NCBI GenBank assembly: GCA_030646035.1
Contig: JAUSMY010000061.1
Location: 123,034 to 187,033 of the forward strand
Length of the DNA: 64,000 bases
Origin: Thermodesulfovibrionia bacterium
GTDB taxonomy: Bacteria > Nitrospirota > Thermodesulfovibrionia > UBA6902
Reading direction: 5' to 3'
The notes beneath the pieces were generated by a model that saw nothing but the letters and a program-made list of their open reading frames with translations, was not told the DNA's origin and did not search any database. A program made the position numbers and the translations under genes. Positions 1 to 8,124 of this stretch are shown piece after piece (the first letter of the stretch is position 1; every line of letters begins with the position of its first letter).

Positions 1-536
1 CGGGCACTGATATTGAGGTCCCTGCTTTTAACTTCACCTCCCTGCTTCCTACGGCGCCTAAGATCCTTCTGAATGCGGAGAGTGATGATTACGGCATCAT
101 AGAGAAAAGGGCATGCGGGTGCCCTTTGGGTGAACTCGGGTTCACAGAACACATTCGAAGAATTCACAGCTTTCATAAGTTAACAGGTGAAGGGGTAACG
201 CTGGTGGGCAGTGATATGATACACATTCTGGAAGAGGTGCTGCCCGGACGATTCGGGGGAAGCCCTCTGGATTATCAATTGATTGAGGAGGAAGACAGGG
301 ACGGCTTTACCAGGGTCATTCTTATAATAAGCCCCAAGGTAAAGATAAATGACGAAGATGAAGTGATAGATGCAGTCCTGGGCTTTATGAAGAAGTCCAG
401 CTTAATGGCTGACTCTGCACGCAGTATATGGAGCCAGGCGCACACTCTCAGGGTGAGGCGCGAGGAGCCGAGATGGACCGAGAGAGGAAAGCTTATGAGC
501 TTAAGAGTGGAAAAGCGTTATAAAGGTCGTTCATAA
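1..536 (+). CDS. Adenylate-forming ligase, phenylacetate-CoA ligase-like (3' end only)
   Basis: The reading frame is already open at the left edge (first full codon at base 3) and runs to a TAA at 534-536, so only about 178 C-terminal residues are visible. It carries the stretch NAESDDYGIIEKRACGC, then LTGEGVTLVGSDMIHILEE, which resembles the C-terminal part of AMP-forming phenylacetate-CoA-ligase-like proteins often found in biosynthetic clusters. The ATP-binding core lies outside the window, so activity cannot be judged. By family knowledge it would adenylate a carboxylic acid. A TTG at 126 is inside the gene and is not the start. It lies 85 bases upstream of an isopropylmalate-dehydrogenase-like gene on the same strand, probably the same operon. 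Family assignment is moderate; substrate unknown. Confidence 0.6.
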   Translation, partial: GTDIEVPAFNFTSLLPTAPKILLNAESDDYGIIEKRACGCPLGELGFTEHIRRIHSFHKLTGEGVTLVGSDMIHILEEVLPGRFGGSPLDYQLIEEEDRDGFTRVILIISPKVKINDEDEVIDAVLGFMKKSSLMADSARSIWSQAHTLRVRREEPRWTERGKLMSLRVEKRYKGRS

Positions 537-621
537 TAAGCATCGGCTGTTAATAGTATGATGGATTATTGCCGGCCATATTGCTCTTCCCTGAAAAATA
601 ATTATTATGGAGTAATGGATA

Positions 622-1797
622 ATGGATGATTATTTAAAAATTGAAAAGGCATTGAATGGTAAGCCTCAGCGCTGGAGCGATCAGATATTTGAGCCTTCTG
701 CGGAAAAGTGTATACGTGATGGGAAATATATCGTAGGGGTGCTGGAAGGCGAGGGTATAGGCCCTGAAATAATAAGTGCTGCCTTAATTGTGCTTTCTGC
801 GCTTGAATCAAAAGGAGAGTGCAGTTTTGAGGTCAGGAAGGGAGGCCCGATAGGCCGGGATGCAGAATTGCAGTATGGAAAAGCACTCTGCGATCCGGTG
901 GTTGATTTCTGCAGAGATATCTTTTCAAAAGGCGGAGCAGTTCTGGCCGGCCCCGGAGGCGGACGGTTTGTTTATGACATGCGCAGGGAGTTTGACCTTT
1001 TCTGCAAAATAAGCCCGATAAGGGGCTTTGAAGAGCTCCGAAATACATGCCGGATACCCCATAGGTATCTAACCGGCACTGACATCATTTTGATCCGTGA
1101 AAATTCTTCCGGTATATATCAGGGCCGGTGGAGCGAGACGGTGACCGGTAAGGATGGGAGAAGAGCGGAGCACTCCTTCTGCTATACCGAAAGGGAAGTC
1201 TGCAGGATCTTGAAAGTCGCGGCAAAAACAGCTCAACTGAGGCAGGGGGAGATAACTGTAGTATTCAAGGATGCCGGCATTCCTTCCATCAGCAGGCTAT
1301 GGCATGATTGCATGCTTAAGATCGCATCTGAATTCGGTGTCAGGAGCAGGTTAATGGATATTGATTATGCCGCTTATTACCTGATACAGCATTCTCAGGA
1401 GCTGGATGTCGTTGTGTCCCCGAATCTCTTCGGAGATATACTCTCTGATGTTGGCGGAGTTCTGCTTGGTTCAAGAGCGCTTTCTTATTCCGGGAATTTT
1501 TCAGAAGATGGGTCAGGGGTATATCAGACAAATCATGGTGCCGGATATGATATAGCCGGCACCGGCCGTGCCAACCCCATTGGACAGATATTTTCTCTGG
1601 CCATGATGCTGCGTGAAAGTTTTGGGCTTATGAAAGAGGCTTTGCTCATTGAAAGCGCTGTTACACATGTCTGGCGTCAGGGATGGCGGACTGCTGACCT
1701 GGCAGAGGATTCCTGCCGTCTGGCAGGAACGCAGGAGATGGGAGAACTGATAGCAGAAACCATAACCCGGATGTACAGTTCAATTGAAAAGGGATGA
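622..1797 (+). CDS. Isocitrate/isopropylmalate dehydrogenase-family protein
   Basis: 391 residues, a normal length for NAD(P)-dependent decarboxylating beta-hydroxyacid dehydrogenases. Family marks: GEGIGPEI at 43-50, the basic substrate-binding segment around Arg121, Arg122 and Arg134, RENSSGIYQG at 159-168, Lys216, Asp247, the metal-binding Asp272/Asp276 in GDILSD, and HGAGYDIAGTGRANPIG at 305-321, where leucine enzymes usually have HGSAPDIAGKGIANP. The altered cofactor/substrate loops and the lack of neighbouring leuABCD genes argue against leucine synthesis. It probably oxidises and decarboxylates another 2-hydroxy-3-carboxy acid. A nearby ATG at 615 is out of frame. The stop overlaps the next start by 4 bases (ATGA), so translation is coupled to the isochorismatase/aldehyde dehydrogenase fusion. 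Confidence 0.85.
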   Translation: MDDYLKIEKALNGKPQRWSDQIFEPSAEKCIRDGKYIVGVLEGEGIGPEIISAALIVLSALESKGECSFEVRKGGPIGRDAELQYGKALCDPVVDFCRDIFSKGGAVLAGPGGGRFVYDMRREFDLFCKISPIRGFEELRNTCRIPHRYLTGTDIILIRENSSGIYQGRWSETVTGKDGRRAEHSFCYTEREVCRILKVAAKTAQLRQGEITVVFKDAGIPSISRLWHDCMLKIASEFGVRSRLMDIDYAAYYLIQHSQELDVVVSPNLFGDILSDVGGVLLGSRALSYSGNFSEDGSGVYQTNHGAGYDIAGTGRANPIGQIFSLAMMLRESFGLMKEALLIESAVTHVWRQGWRTADLAEDSCRLAGTQEMGELIAETITRMYSSIEKG

Positions 1798-3812
1798 AGC
1801 CGGTACTTTTGCTGGTTGACCTGCAGAATGATTTTTTGCGGACGCGTTCCCTTGAACCTGCGGCCGGCAAGGTTATTGAGCGTGCCTCTGCACTTCTCGC
1901 CGGGTGCAGATCATCAGGGATACCTGTGATCCATATATGGACGACGGTAAGGCCAGGCGGTGAGATCTATATGCCTCACTGGAAACGACTTGAGAAGATG
2001 CCATGCATAGATGGGACAGAAGGGCATGCTGTTCCAATATCCCTTCAGCCTGTCAGATCAGAAAAGATCGTTCATAAGGCCTTTTTCAGCGCTTTTGAAG
2101 ATGGCGTGCTTGATAATCTTCTGGATTCGCTGAAATCTGATACAATTCTGATTGCAGGTTTATACCTTCATGGATGTATCAGGGCTACGGTCCTTGACGC
2201 TTACCAGAGAGGCTATAAAATATTTGTTGCAGAAGATGCTGTTTCCAGTAATGACCCGCTTCATTCTGCGGTGACCCGCCGTTACCTTGAGAAGAGGGCG
2301 GCAGATTTTATTCCGGTCTGCGATATGCTGTCTTTCTCAGGCAAAAAAGAAGAGAATTACATGCATGGCGATAATGCTCCGGCTTTGCTTCCTGCAATGG
2401 TTATCGCCGATGCCCCGGCAGAGATCGGTTCATCAGAGTGTTTTGAGCATATATCCCCAAGGGGGAAGAATGAGAGCCTGTGGAGAGTTCCGATCTGCGG
2501 GGATAAGCAGGTATCGGAGGCAACCTCTGTTGCGTATGAGAGCTGGTTGGAATGGAGGGACACGCCTCTTTCATATCGTGCCGAGAAATTAAGATGTCTT
2601 TCTGTTTTGCTTGAGGCAGAGTCACGGGAGCTATCGGAACAGATGGCGTATGAGATCGGCAAGCCGGTTGCTTATGGAGAGGCTGAAGTAGCGCGGAGCA
2701 TTGCATTGCTTAAGGCTGTATCACAGCATGCGTCAGACAGATTGCTGAGAAAATGCAGCACAGGATCCCGGCTCCGTTACCGGCCTCAGGGCGTTATCGC
2801 TGCAATAACACCGTGGAATAATCCGTTGGCGATCCCGCTTGGAAAGATCGCTCCCGCATTGATATATGGAAACACTGTTGTATGGAAACCTGCTCTTGAG
2901 GCATCATCAATTGCCCTAAGAATAATGAATCTCCTGAAGTCAGCGGGATGCCAGCCCGGTACGGTTAATCTGGTATGCGGTAACCGCTCAACCGCTTCAG
3001 CTTTAATGTATGATGAGCGTGTAGATGCCGTGACGCTGACAGGGTCTCTGGCAGCAGGTTATTCGGCACAGGATATCTGTGCAGGGCGGCATATTCCTTT
3101 ACAGGCCGAATTGGGAGGGAATAATGCATCGATAGTCTGTTCGGATTATGATCTTAAAGAGGCTGCCCTTAAGGTTGCAGAGGCCGCATTTGGTTCAGCC
3201 GGCCAGAGGTGTACCGCTAACCGGAGGGTAATTGTCATGAGCCGATGCTATGATGACTTTTTAAAACACCTTATTCAAAAGGTGAGAGATCTTGCGTGGG
3301 GCGATCCGATAGAACAGAAGACACAGGTTGGTCCCCTGATATCTTCTGCGTCATGTTCTCGGGTCGATGCAGCGGTATCAAGGGCAATGGAAGGGGCAAG
3401 AGATGTTTTTGTGCCGCATCGCAAGACACGCGAATATGAAGAACTTGCCTGTACGGGTATGTATTATCCTCCAACCATCATATGCTGTGACGATAATTTG
3501 CATGAGATAGTCCAGGAAGAGACTTTCGGCCCGGTACTCGTGGTGCAGAGAGCAATTGACTGGGATCATGCAGTAGCACTCTGTAACGGGGTAAAGCAGG
3601 GCCTCGTGGCGTCAGTATTCACGGCTTCAAAGCGGATGCAGAAGAAATTCCTGAATGATGCACAGGCCGGGATACTGAAGATCAATAGCGCAACCGCAGA
3701 TGCAGGAGTAGAAGAGCCGTTTGGAGGCTGGAAGGCATCTGGTATCGGGCCGCCTGAACATGGAGTGAGTGACCGTGAATTTTACACCCGTACCCAGACA
3801 GTATATTATTAA
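1794..3812 (+). CDS. Isochorismatase-like hydrolase / aldehyde dehydrogenase fusion
   Basis: 672 residues with two enzyme domains. Residues 1-185 are an isochorismatase/nicotinamidase-like cysteine hydrolase with the triad Asp9 (LVDLQNDF), Lys95 (HKAF) and Cys128 (YLHGC). After a linker of about 35 residues, residues 230-672 form a complete NAD(P)-dependent aldehyde dehydrogenase: PWNNP with Asn342, WKP with Lys365, Glu439 in AELGG, and nucleophile Cys473 in GQRCTA. Both sites look intact. The start overlaps the preceding gene by 4 bases. The fusion suggests two successive steps, such as hydrolysis of an amide or ester and oxidation of an aldehyde, on one intermediate in the cytoplasm. That is inference, and the substrate is unknown. 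I do not know a characterised protein with this exact fusion. Confidence 0.85.
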   Translation: MKPVLLLVDLQNDFLRTRSLEPAAGKVIERASALLAGCRSSGIPVIHIWTTVRPGGEIYMPHWKRLEKMPCIDGTEGHAVPISLQPVRSEKIVHKAFFSAFEDGVLDNLLDSLKSDTILIAGLYLHGCIRATVLDAYQRGYKIFVAEDAVSSNDPLHSAVTRRYLEKRAADFIPVCDMLSFSGKKEENYMHGDNAPALLPAMVIADAPAEIGSSECFEHISPRGKNESLWRVPICGDKQVSEATSVAYESWLEWRDTPLSYRAEKLRCLSVLLEAESRELSEQMAYEIGKPVAYGEAEVARSIALLKAVSQHASDRLLRKCSTGSRLRYRPQGVIAAITPWNNPLAIPLGKIAPALIYGNTVVWKPALEASSIALRIMNLLKSAGCQPGTVNLVCGNRSTASALMYDERVDAVTLTGSLAAGYSAQDICAGRHIPLQAELGGNNASIVCSDYDLKEAALKVAEAAFGSAGQRCTANRRVIVMSRCYDDFLKHLIQKVRDLAWGDPIEQKTQVGPLISSASCSRVDAAVSRAMEGARDVFVPHRKTREYEELACTGMYYPPTIICCDDNLHEIVQEETFGPVLVVQRAIDWDHAVALCNGVKQGLVASVFTASKRMQKKFLNDAQAGILKINSATADAGVEEPFGGWKASGIGPPEHGVSDREFYTRTQTVYY

Positions 3813-3863
3813 AAACAAAATTCTGATCTTAAAACAGATATGTAATTTGGCGGAGAATACTTG

Positions 3864-4868
3864 ATGGACAACAGCCCTTTTGTTTCGGTCATCATACCGG
3901 CGCATAATTCCGGCGCATTTATAGAGCGGTGCATATCTGCCGTCCTGACATCATCATATCCATCTTATGAGGTCATAGTCGTGGATGACGCCTCTACCGA
4001 TGATACGGCTGAAACAGCCCGAAGGCTCGGGGCAACGGTCATTCATCTGACAGAACAGTCAGGCCCCTCAGCCGCCCGTAATTATGCCGTATCAAAGGCC
4101 ATGGGAGAGATCATCTTCTTTGTTGACTCCGATGTTGAGATAAAGAGCGGGACCATATCAAGGGTAGCAGATAGCTTTCAGAAGAGTCCTGATATAGCGG
4201 CGCTCTTCGGCTCTTATGATGATGAACCTGCTGAAAAGAACTTTTTATCACAGTACAAGAACCTCTTTCACCATTACATACATCAGCAGTCAAGCAGCGA
4301 TGCCAGGACATTCTGGGCCGGCTGCGGCGCTATACGCAAGGATATCTTTAAGAAGATGGGAGGTTTTGACCATGCCTGCTTTGCAAAGCCTTCTATAGAG
4401 GATATAGAGATCGGCTTAAGGATAAAGGAGGCGGGATACAGGATTCTTCTGGACAAGGAACTGCAGGTCAAGCACCTTAAGCAGTGGAGGCTTAAATCGT
4501 TTCTCCGTGCCGAGATAATTTACAGGGCCATCCCGTGGTCGAACCTTATCCTTGAGAACAATGAGAAGATCAATGACCTTAACCTCAAGACATCGCACAG
4601 GGTGAGTGCCGGGCTTACGGGGCTGTCGGTGCTGCTTCTGCCTTTTTCACTTGTCAAGCCCCAGCTTCTTTACAGTATATTCATCTTTCAGGCGCTTGTC
4701 CTTCTTTTTAACATCAGGATGTACCGCTTCTTCTTTGAGCGCAGGGGGCTGATCTTTGCAGTGCGGGTTTTTCTGATGCAGGTTCTTTATTACCTGTACA
4801 GCGGAGCCACGTTTGTAATATGCTGGATCATGTACAGGTTTCTCAGCAAGAAACTGAGCTATGATTAG
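3864..4868 (+). CDS. Family 2 glycosyltransferase with C-terminal membrane segments
   Basis: About 334 residues. The N-terminal GT-A fold is typical of GT2: VSVIIPAHN near the start, Asp41/Asp42 in VVDDAST, and the metal/nucleotide-sugar DxD as Asp88-Ser-Asp90 (FFVDSD). A GCGAIRKD segment and SIEDIEIGLR (acceptor-side E/D motif) follow. Two hydrophobic segments near the end (around residues 250-285 and 300-325) should anchor it in the inner membrane with the catalytic domain in the cytoplasm. I chose the ATG at 3864, preceded by GGAGA, over the adjacent TTG at 3861. It follows the fusion enzyme by 51 bases and may be the last gene of that operon. The sugar and acceptor cannot be told from sequence. 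Confidence 0.88.
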   Translation: MDNSPFVSVIIPAHNSGAFIERCISAVLTSSYPSYEVIVVDDASTDDTAETARRLGATVIHLTEQSGPSAARNYAVSKAMGEIIFFVDSDVEIKSGTISRVADSFQKSPDIAALFGSYDDEPAEKNFLSQYKNLFHHYIHQQSSSDARTFWAGCGAIRKDIFKKMGGFDHACFAKPSIEDIEIGLRIKEAGYRILLDKELQVKHLKQWRLKSFLRAEIIYRAIPWSNLILENNEKINDLNLKTSHRVSAGLTGLSVLLLPFSLVKPQLLYSIFIFQALVLLFNIRMYRFFFERRGLIFAVRVFLMQVLYYLYSGATFVICWIMYRFLSKKLSYD

Positions 4869-4936
4869 CAGCCCGAAAAGTTGCCTTAATGGATGATATT
4901 AAGTATCATTTAAGAGTTTAAGGCCTTTCTTTTTTT

Positions 4937-5035
4937 GGGAGCGTATAAGGTTCTGGTGTCCTTCTCGGTCTTCAAAACCGTTGTTGCCTGGCCAAAACCG
5001 GGCAGGGTGGGTTCGATTCCCACACGCTCCCGCCA
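4937..5035 (+). tRNA. selC: tRNA-Sec (anticodon UCA)
   Basis: 99 nucleotides including encoded CCA. The acceptor stem has 8 pairs (GGGAGCGT with ACGCTCCC), discriminator G, then CCA at 5033-5035. The anticodon stem CGGT/ACCG at 4966-4969/4977-4980 holds the loop CTTCAAA with anticodon TCA at 4972-4974. There is a long variable arm and a 5-bp T stem (GTGGG/CCCAC) with loop TTCGATT. The 8+5 acceptor/T arrangement and long extra arm are diagnostic of bacterial selenocysteine tRNA. It implies that selA, selB, selD and at least one selenoprotein gene exist elsewhere; none is visible here. Confidence 0.95.
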
Positions 5036-5161
5036 CTCTTGCTTTATAAACCAATGAGTTACACGGTTTTTTCACGCTAAAAACAGTCACCAAATAAGTT
5101 TTTTGAGAATCAATTTTGAAGGGGGGAAAGGAAAAGAGAAAATTGAGTGTAGTAGGTTTGT

Positions 5162-5190
5162 AGCACTAATGAACTTTCTTCATTAGTGCT
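5162..5190. terminator. Perfect 12-bp hairpin at the end of the lipoprotein array
   Basis: AGCACTAATGAA and its exact inverse TTCATTAGTGCT are separated by CTTTC. It spans the stop codon of the last minus-strand lipoprotein gene. No strong T-tract follows on either strand, so it may be a transcript-end stabiliser rather than a classic intrinsic terminator. Confidence 0.5.
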
Positions 5191-5612
5191 TTCATTCTTG
5201 CTTTTGGAGCTTTTTCAAAAATTTCTCCACTAATGCTTTTTAAATCATCATTCATTTTATAAGTCCATCTGTTTATTTCATCTTCATATATCAGTGTTGG
5301 CCCGGGAAGAACATCAACAGTGGCTTCTAAAAAACCCTTTTTGAGGCCATAAACTTCACCCCAGCTTATGATAATATCTGCATTTTTTTCATCAATTCTT
5401 TCCACAATAAGCATTCCATCAAGATAGTTATTCCACTTCCCTTCCCATTTTCCAGAAAAAGCAGCAAACTCACTTGGTACGTTTTGAGAAGGAGAAATAA
5501 TGTTAATAGATGAAGGTAATGGAGTTGATGCGCAACTGACTAATAAGGAAAGAAAGGAGAAAACACAAATAGAAAGTAAATATGCTCTTATGTTATTTCT
5601 AATTAATAACAC
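5166..5612 (-). CDS. Putative lipoprotein, paralogue 3 of a tandem array
   Basis: No named family recognised. The frame is open from an ATG at 5651, but a GTG at 5612 preceded by GGGGAGC gives a better start and only 14 bases of overlap with the upstream gene (about 148 residues). It has a hydrophobic export segment and the lipobox LLVSC, followed by a short linker and a single domain that starts with INIISPSQNVPSEFAAFSG and KWEGKW and ends near a basic tail. The two upstream genes have the same architecture, so this is a recent tandem duplication. Mature protein probably sits in the outer or inner membrane facing the periplasm. AT-rich compared with flanking genes. Confidence 0.7.
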   Translation of the reverse strand: MLLIRNNIRAYLLSICVFSFLSLLVSCASTPLPSSINIISPSQNVPSEFAAFSGKWEGKWNNYLDGMLIVERIDEKNADIIISWGEVYGLKKGFLEATVDVLPGPTLIYEDEINRWTYKMNDDLKSISGEIFEKAPKARMKALMKKVH

Positions 5613-6036
5613 GTATAAGCTCCCCTTCTGTACGTGAATTAACTGTTTCATCTTTACAACTAATTGATAGTTTATTTAATTCATTTTTAATTGAAACAGT
5701 GCAAGTTTCGTATGTATCTCGATATATCATTATTGGTCCTGACAAAATAGCAGCTTCATGATATTGATACATTGAATTCCCGCTATTTGGATCAATTCTG
5801 CTGACTATTATATTGGCTACTGCATTGTCTATTTGTTCTACAACAAGAATTATCTCTGAGCCAATAGATAAGGTCCCCTTCCATTTCCCTGATAAAGCTG
5901 CTATCTCAGATGGAAGATCTTTTGATGGCGGTATAATGTTAATTGTTTCAGGGAGATATGAAGAAGTGGAAGTACAATTTATAAATACAAATGCAAAGAT
6001 AATAAATATTGTTAGTCTTAATATTTGTTTCTTCAT
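5599..6036 (-). CDS. Putative lipoprotein, paralogue 2 of a tandem array
   Basis: 145 residues from the ATG at 6036 (a TTG lies one codon upstream). N-terminal hydrophobic stretch followed by the lipobox-like VFINC. The mature part repeats the pattern of its neighbours: ETINIIPPSKDLPSEIAALSG, KWKG, LVVEQID, ANIIVSR and a SGPIMIYRD segment. No catalytic motif can be seen. It starts 5 bases after the stop of the upstream paralogue and overlaps the downstream one, so the three are probably translated from one transcript. Function unknown; the SGKW..G core suggests a small beta-barrel or lipocalin-like domain, which is only a guess. Confidence 0.72.
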   Translation of the reverse strand: MKKQILRLTIFIIFAFVFINCTSTSSYLPETINIIPPSKDLPSEIAALSGKWKGTLSIGSEIILVVEQIDNAVANIIVSRIDPNSGNSMYQYHEAAILSGPIMIYRDTYETCTVSIKNELNKLSISCKDETVNSRTEGELIRVIN

Positions 6037-6041
6037 CAATG

Positions 6042-6497
6042 TTATTTATTTAATAATTGCTCTAAATCAACGCGTTTCAATTGAGCTTTAAATGTGTAGT
6101 TTTCAACTGAGTCATGTATTATTCCTTCCAGACTGTTTAAGTCACGATTCATTGTATATGTTATCTTGCCTTGATTTCTATCAATCCACTCAATTGAGGG
6201 GCCTGAAATCACGTTTGCAGTTGCATATTGATATCCACCAGGGCCACCTGGAGAATCTCCCCAGCTATAAATAACATTAGCACTCTGAGTGTTAATTTCT
6301 TCAACTACAAAAGTAACATTTAATGCTCCAAAAAATATGCCTTGCCATGCACCAGAGAAAGCCGCTACCTCGGGTGGAACATCTGAAGAAGGGGGAACTA
6401 TATTTATTGTTTCAGGAAGAGGAGTTGTTGAACATGCAACAATTACAACGAAAGATATGAAAATGAAAAATCTTTTCAAAATATGACGTTTTATCAT
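6042..6497 (-). CDS. Putative lipoprotein, paralogue 1 of a tandem array
   Basis: About 151 residues. I prefer the second ATG at 6497, which has AAGGAA seven bases upstream, over the first at 6515. Export signal with lipobox VIVAC, then ETINIVPPSSDVPPEVAAFSG, AWQG, FVVEEIN, SANVIYSWGD and a SGPSIEWID segment that align clearly with the two downstream copies. It is the first gene of the three-gene array. Relative to the copy at 5166 it keeps the ISWGE/YSWGD motif, while the middle copy has lost it, which may point to divergence of that member. Function unknown. Confidence 0.75.
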   Translation of the reverse strand: MIKRHILKRFFIFISFVVIVACSTTPLPETINIVPPSSDVPPEVAAFSGAWQGIFFGALNVTFVVEEINTQSANVIYSWGDSPGGPGGYQYATANVISGPSIEWIDRNQGKITYTMNRDLNSLEGIIHDSVENYTFKAQLKRVDLEQLLNK

Positions 6498-6709
6498 AAT
6501 GCGTTCCTTTAACATTATTTTGTTTAATGGGATTAACTATACTAATTAGTTCTATCAAATATATATAAATAGATAGCATTTGGCAAGGCATTTTATTGTC
6601 AAGGTTAAAAACCCCTTGATAGTGACTAAAAACAAAGGTTTTAAACTATAATGGAATCTTACGCCCGCCATTAAACTTCTTTGCCGAACATAATTACACA
6701 GATTTCAAA

Positions 6710-7264
6710 TCAATTTCCTGAAGCGATCAGATTGTTCTCATACTTGAAGTTGTAAAAACGTAAACCAGCCGGGTCATCATTGCAGTAAATTGTTAATCCC
6801 CTAAACACCCCGAGATCTTTAAAGTAATATGTGTTGTAGTTTTTATAAATCTGCTGGTCTACGGAATGAACCAAAGAGCCGTCTGATGCAAAGAAGTCGA
6901 TCTTTACTGAGATTGGAGACTCCGCATGTCCCATTACAAAGCTGATAAATGTCGCATCACTATCCAAAATAACAGATAGAGGGCCATTGTAATTTATGTC
7001 CGGCACTATTGTGTTAACTGTCCCAAGCGGTTCTATGATCAAATCTCCGAGAGGTGAAAGCGTTAAAGGGTTTGAAGGCGCGCCAACGACTTCCGCCCCT
7101 GATAATGTTTCCCCTTTAAAGATTTGCGCAAAGCTGGCACCGGGCACCTTTATGTAAGTGGCGGAGTTGGCAGTGCTGAGGTCGATGAGCTGGCCAGGCA
7201 AGGCATTACCTGCAAAAGTGAAAAGTATTGTGATTGCAGTTAAAACAATGACGGTTTTTTTCAT
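6710..7264 (-). CDS. Exported hypothetical protein
   Basis: 184 residues from an ATG at 7264 preceded by GGAGGG; the longer upstream frame is not needed and would overlap the neighbouring gene. A classic signal peptide (MKKTVIVLTAITILFTFAGNALPG) predicts export. The mature part, with SATYIKVPGASFAQIF near its start and a later region of alternating hydrophobic residues, looks like an all-beta domain, perhaps a carbohydrate-binding or PEP-CTERM-associated type, but it has no C-terminal sorting signal that I can see. No cysteines in pairs, no catalytic motif. It stands alone between the lipoprotein array and a DUF4136-like lipoprotein. Confidence 0.65.
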   Translation of the reverse strand: MKKTVIVLTAITILFTFAGNALPGQLIDLSTANSATYIKVPGASFAQIFKGETLSGAEVVGAPSNPLTLSPLGDLIIEPLGTVNTIVPDINYNGPLSVILDSDATFISFVMGHAESPISVKIDFFASDGSLVHSVDQQIYKNYNTYYFKDLGVFRGLTIYCNDDPAGLRFYNFKYENNLIASGN

Positions 7265-7370
7265 TTTAATCCCTCCATGCTGCAGTATTATGGATATTGC
7301 CAACTTTGTGTTCTCATAATAATACACAGACTTCCTATTTGTAAACATTAAAATAGTATCCATGGCTTTC

Positions 7371-8015
7371 TTATTGATGAACGGCCTGGTTAAGACCCTT
7401 GATCCTCTTGTCCTCTGAATTAATGATAAGCATTGTATCTTCACCGGTCTCTTTGCCAAAGTGTTCAAAGGCCGCCACTATGAGGTAGTCCATGGCCTTG
7501 CGAAGGTTGAAACTGGTGTCGCGAATATAGGCCTTTCCGGTCCATAACGGCTGGGAAGTCTTGGATAGCTTTTCAGCGCTGAAAAGCCTCAATGTAAGCT
7601 CTTTGATGTATTCGGTCTCTGTATTTGTGCTGCGGCTGCTCTCAAAGCGATTGGTAAATGGGGTTGGTGTATAACCGCTTTCTCTGGAGGAAATGGCCTT
7701 TCCGGTATCTATGCTGTATTCAAAAAGCAGGACATAATCCGCATTCGAGAGGTTATCCGCAGGTATGTAGCCGTAGGCTGCAAGCGCCTTTTTTATCTTC
7801 TCAACTGTCTCTACCTCAAGGATCAGGTTGCCGGTTTCCTTTTTTGTATAGACCAGGACCCGCTTCCCTTTTATTGTTGAAGAGCTTTCATCAAGGTCAG
7901 CGTTTACATAAAGTTCGTAGCTGGCAACATGCCTGTTACAGGCGTAAAGGATGAGGAATATGCATGTAAATGCCGCTGCTCTGTAAAATATTTTCAATAG
8001 TTTATCCATATTCAT
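7371..8015 (-). CDS. Lipoprotein, DUF4136-like
   Basis: About 214 residues if it begins at the ATG at 8015 (a second ATG is two codons on; an upstream in-frame ATG at 8072 is less likely because the signal would be buried). The signal peptide ends in the lipobox LILYAC. The mature part has a KRVLVYTK strand, a segment on ageing of IKKALAAYGYIPADN, then NADYVLLFEYSID, the pattern of DUF4136 outer-membrane lipoproteins in which an abundance-type sum of residues surrounds a conserved ADYVL. A C-terminal stretch includes SQPLWTGKAYIRD. Function of the family is not established. Monocistronic by spacing. Confidence 0.62.
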   Translation of the reverse strand: MNMDKLLKIFYRAAAFTCIFLILYACNRHVASYELYVNADLDESSSTIKGKRVLVYTKKETGNLILEVETVEKIKKALAAYGYIPADNLSNADYVLLFEYSIDTGKAISSRESGYTPTPFTNRFESSRSTNTETEYIKELTLRLFSAEKLSKTSQPLWTGKAYIRDTSFNLRKAMDYLIVAAFEHFGKETGEDTMLIINSEDKRIKGLNQAVHQ

Positions 8016-8124
8016 ATTTAATATTGCCCGGTTATTATAAAACACTTCTGCAATATATGGATATTCAGGCAAGGAAGGATCTGGAAATAATTTGCCGCTG
8101 AAAAAAAAGTGCCTTTAAACCGGG

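Noticed and set aside
4899..5093. Minus-strand frame across tRNA-Sec
   Set aside because: It covers a complete tRNA and has a composition typical of tRNA-antisense artefacts.
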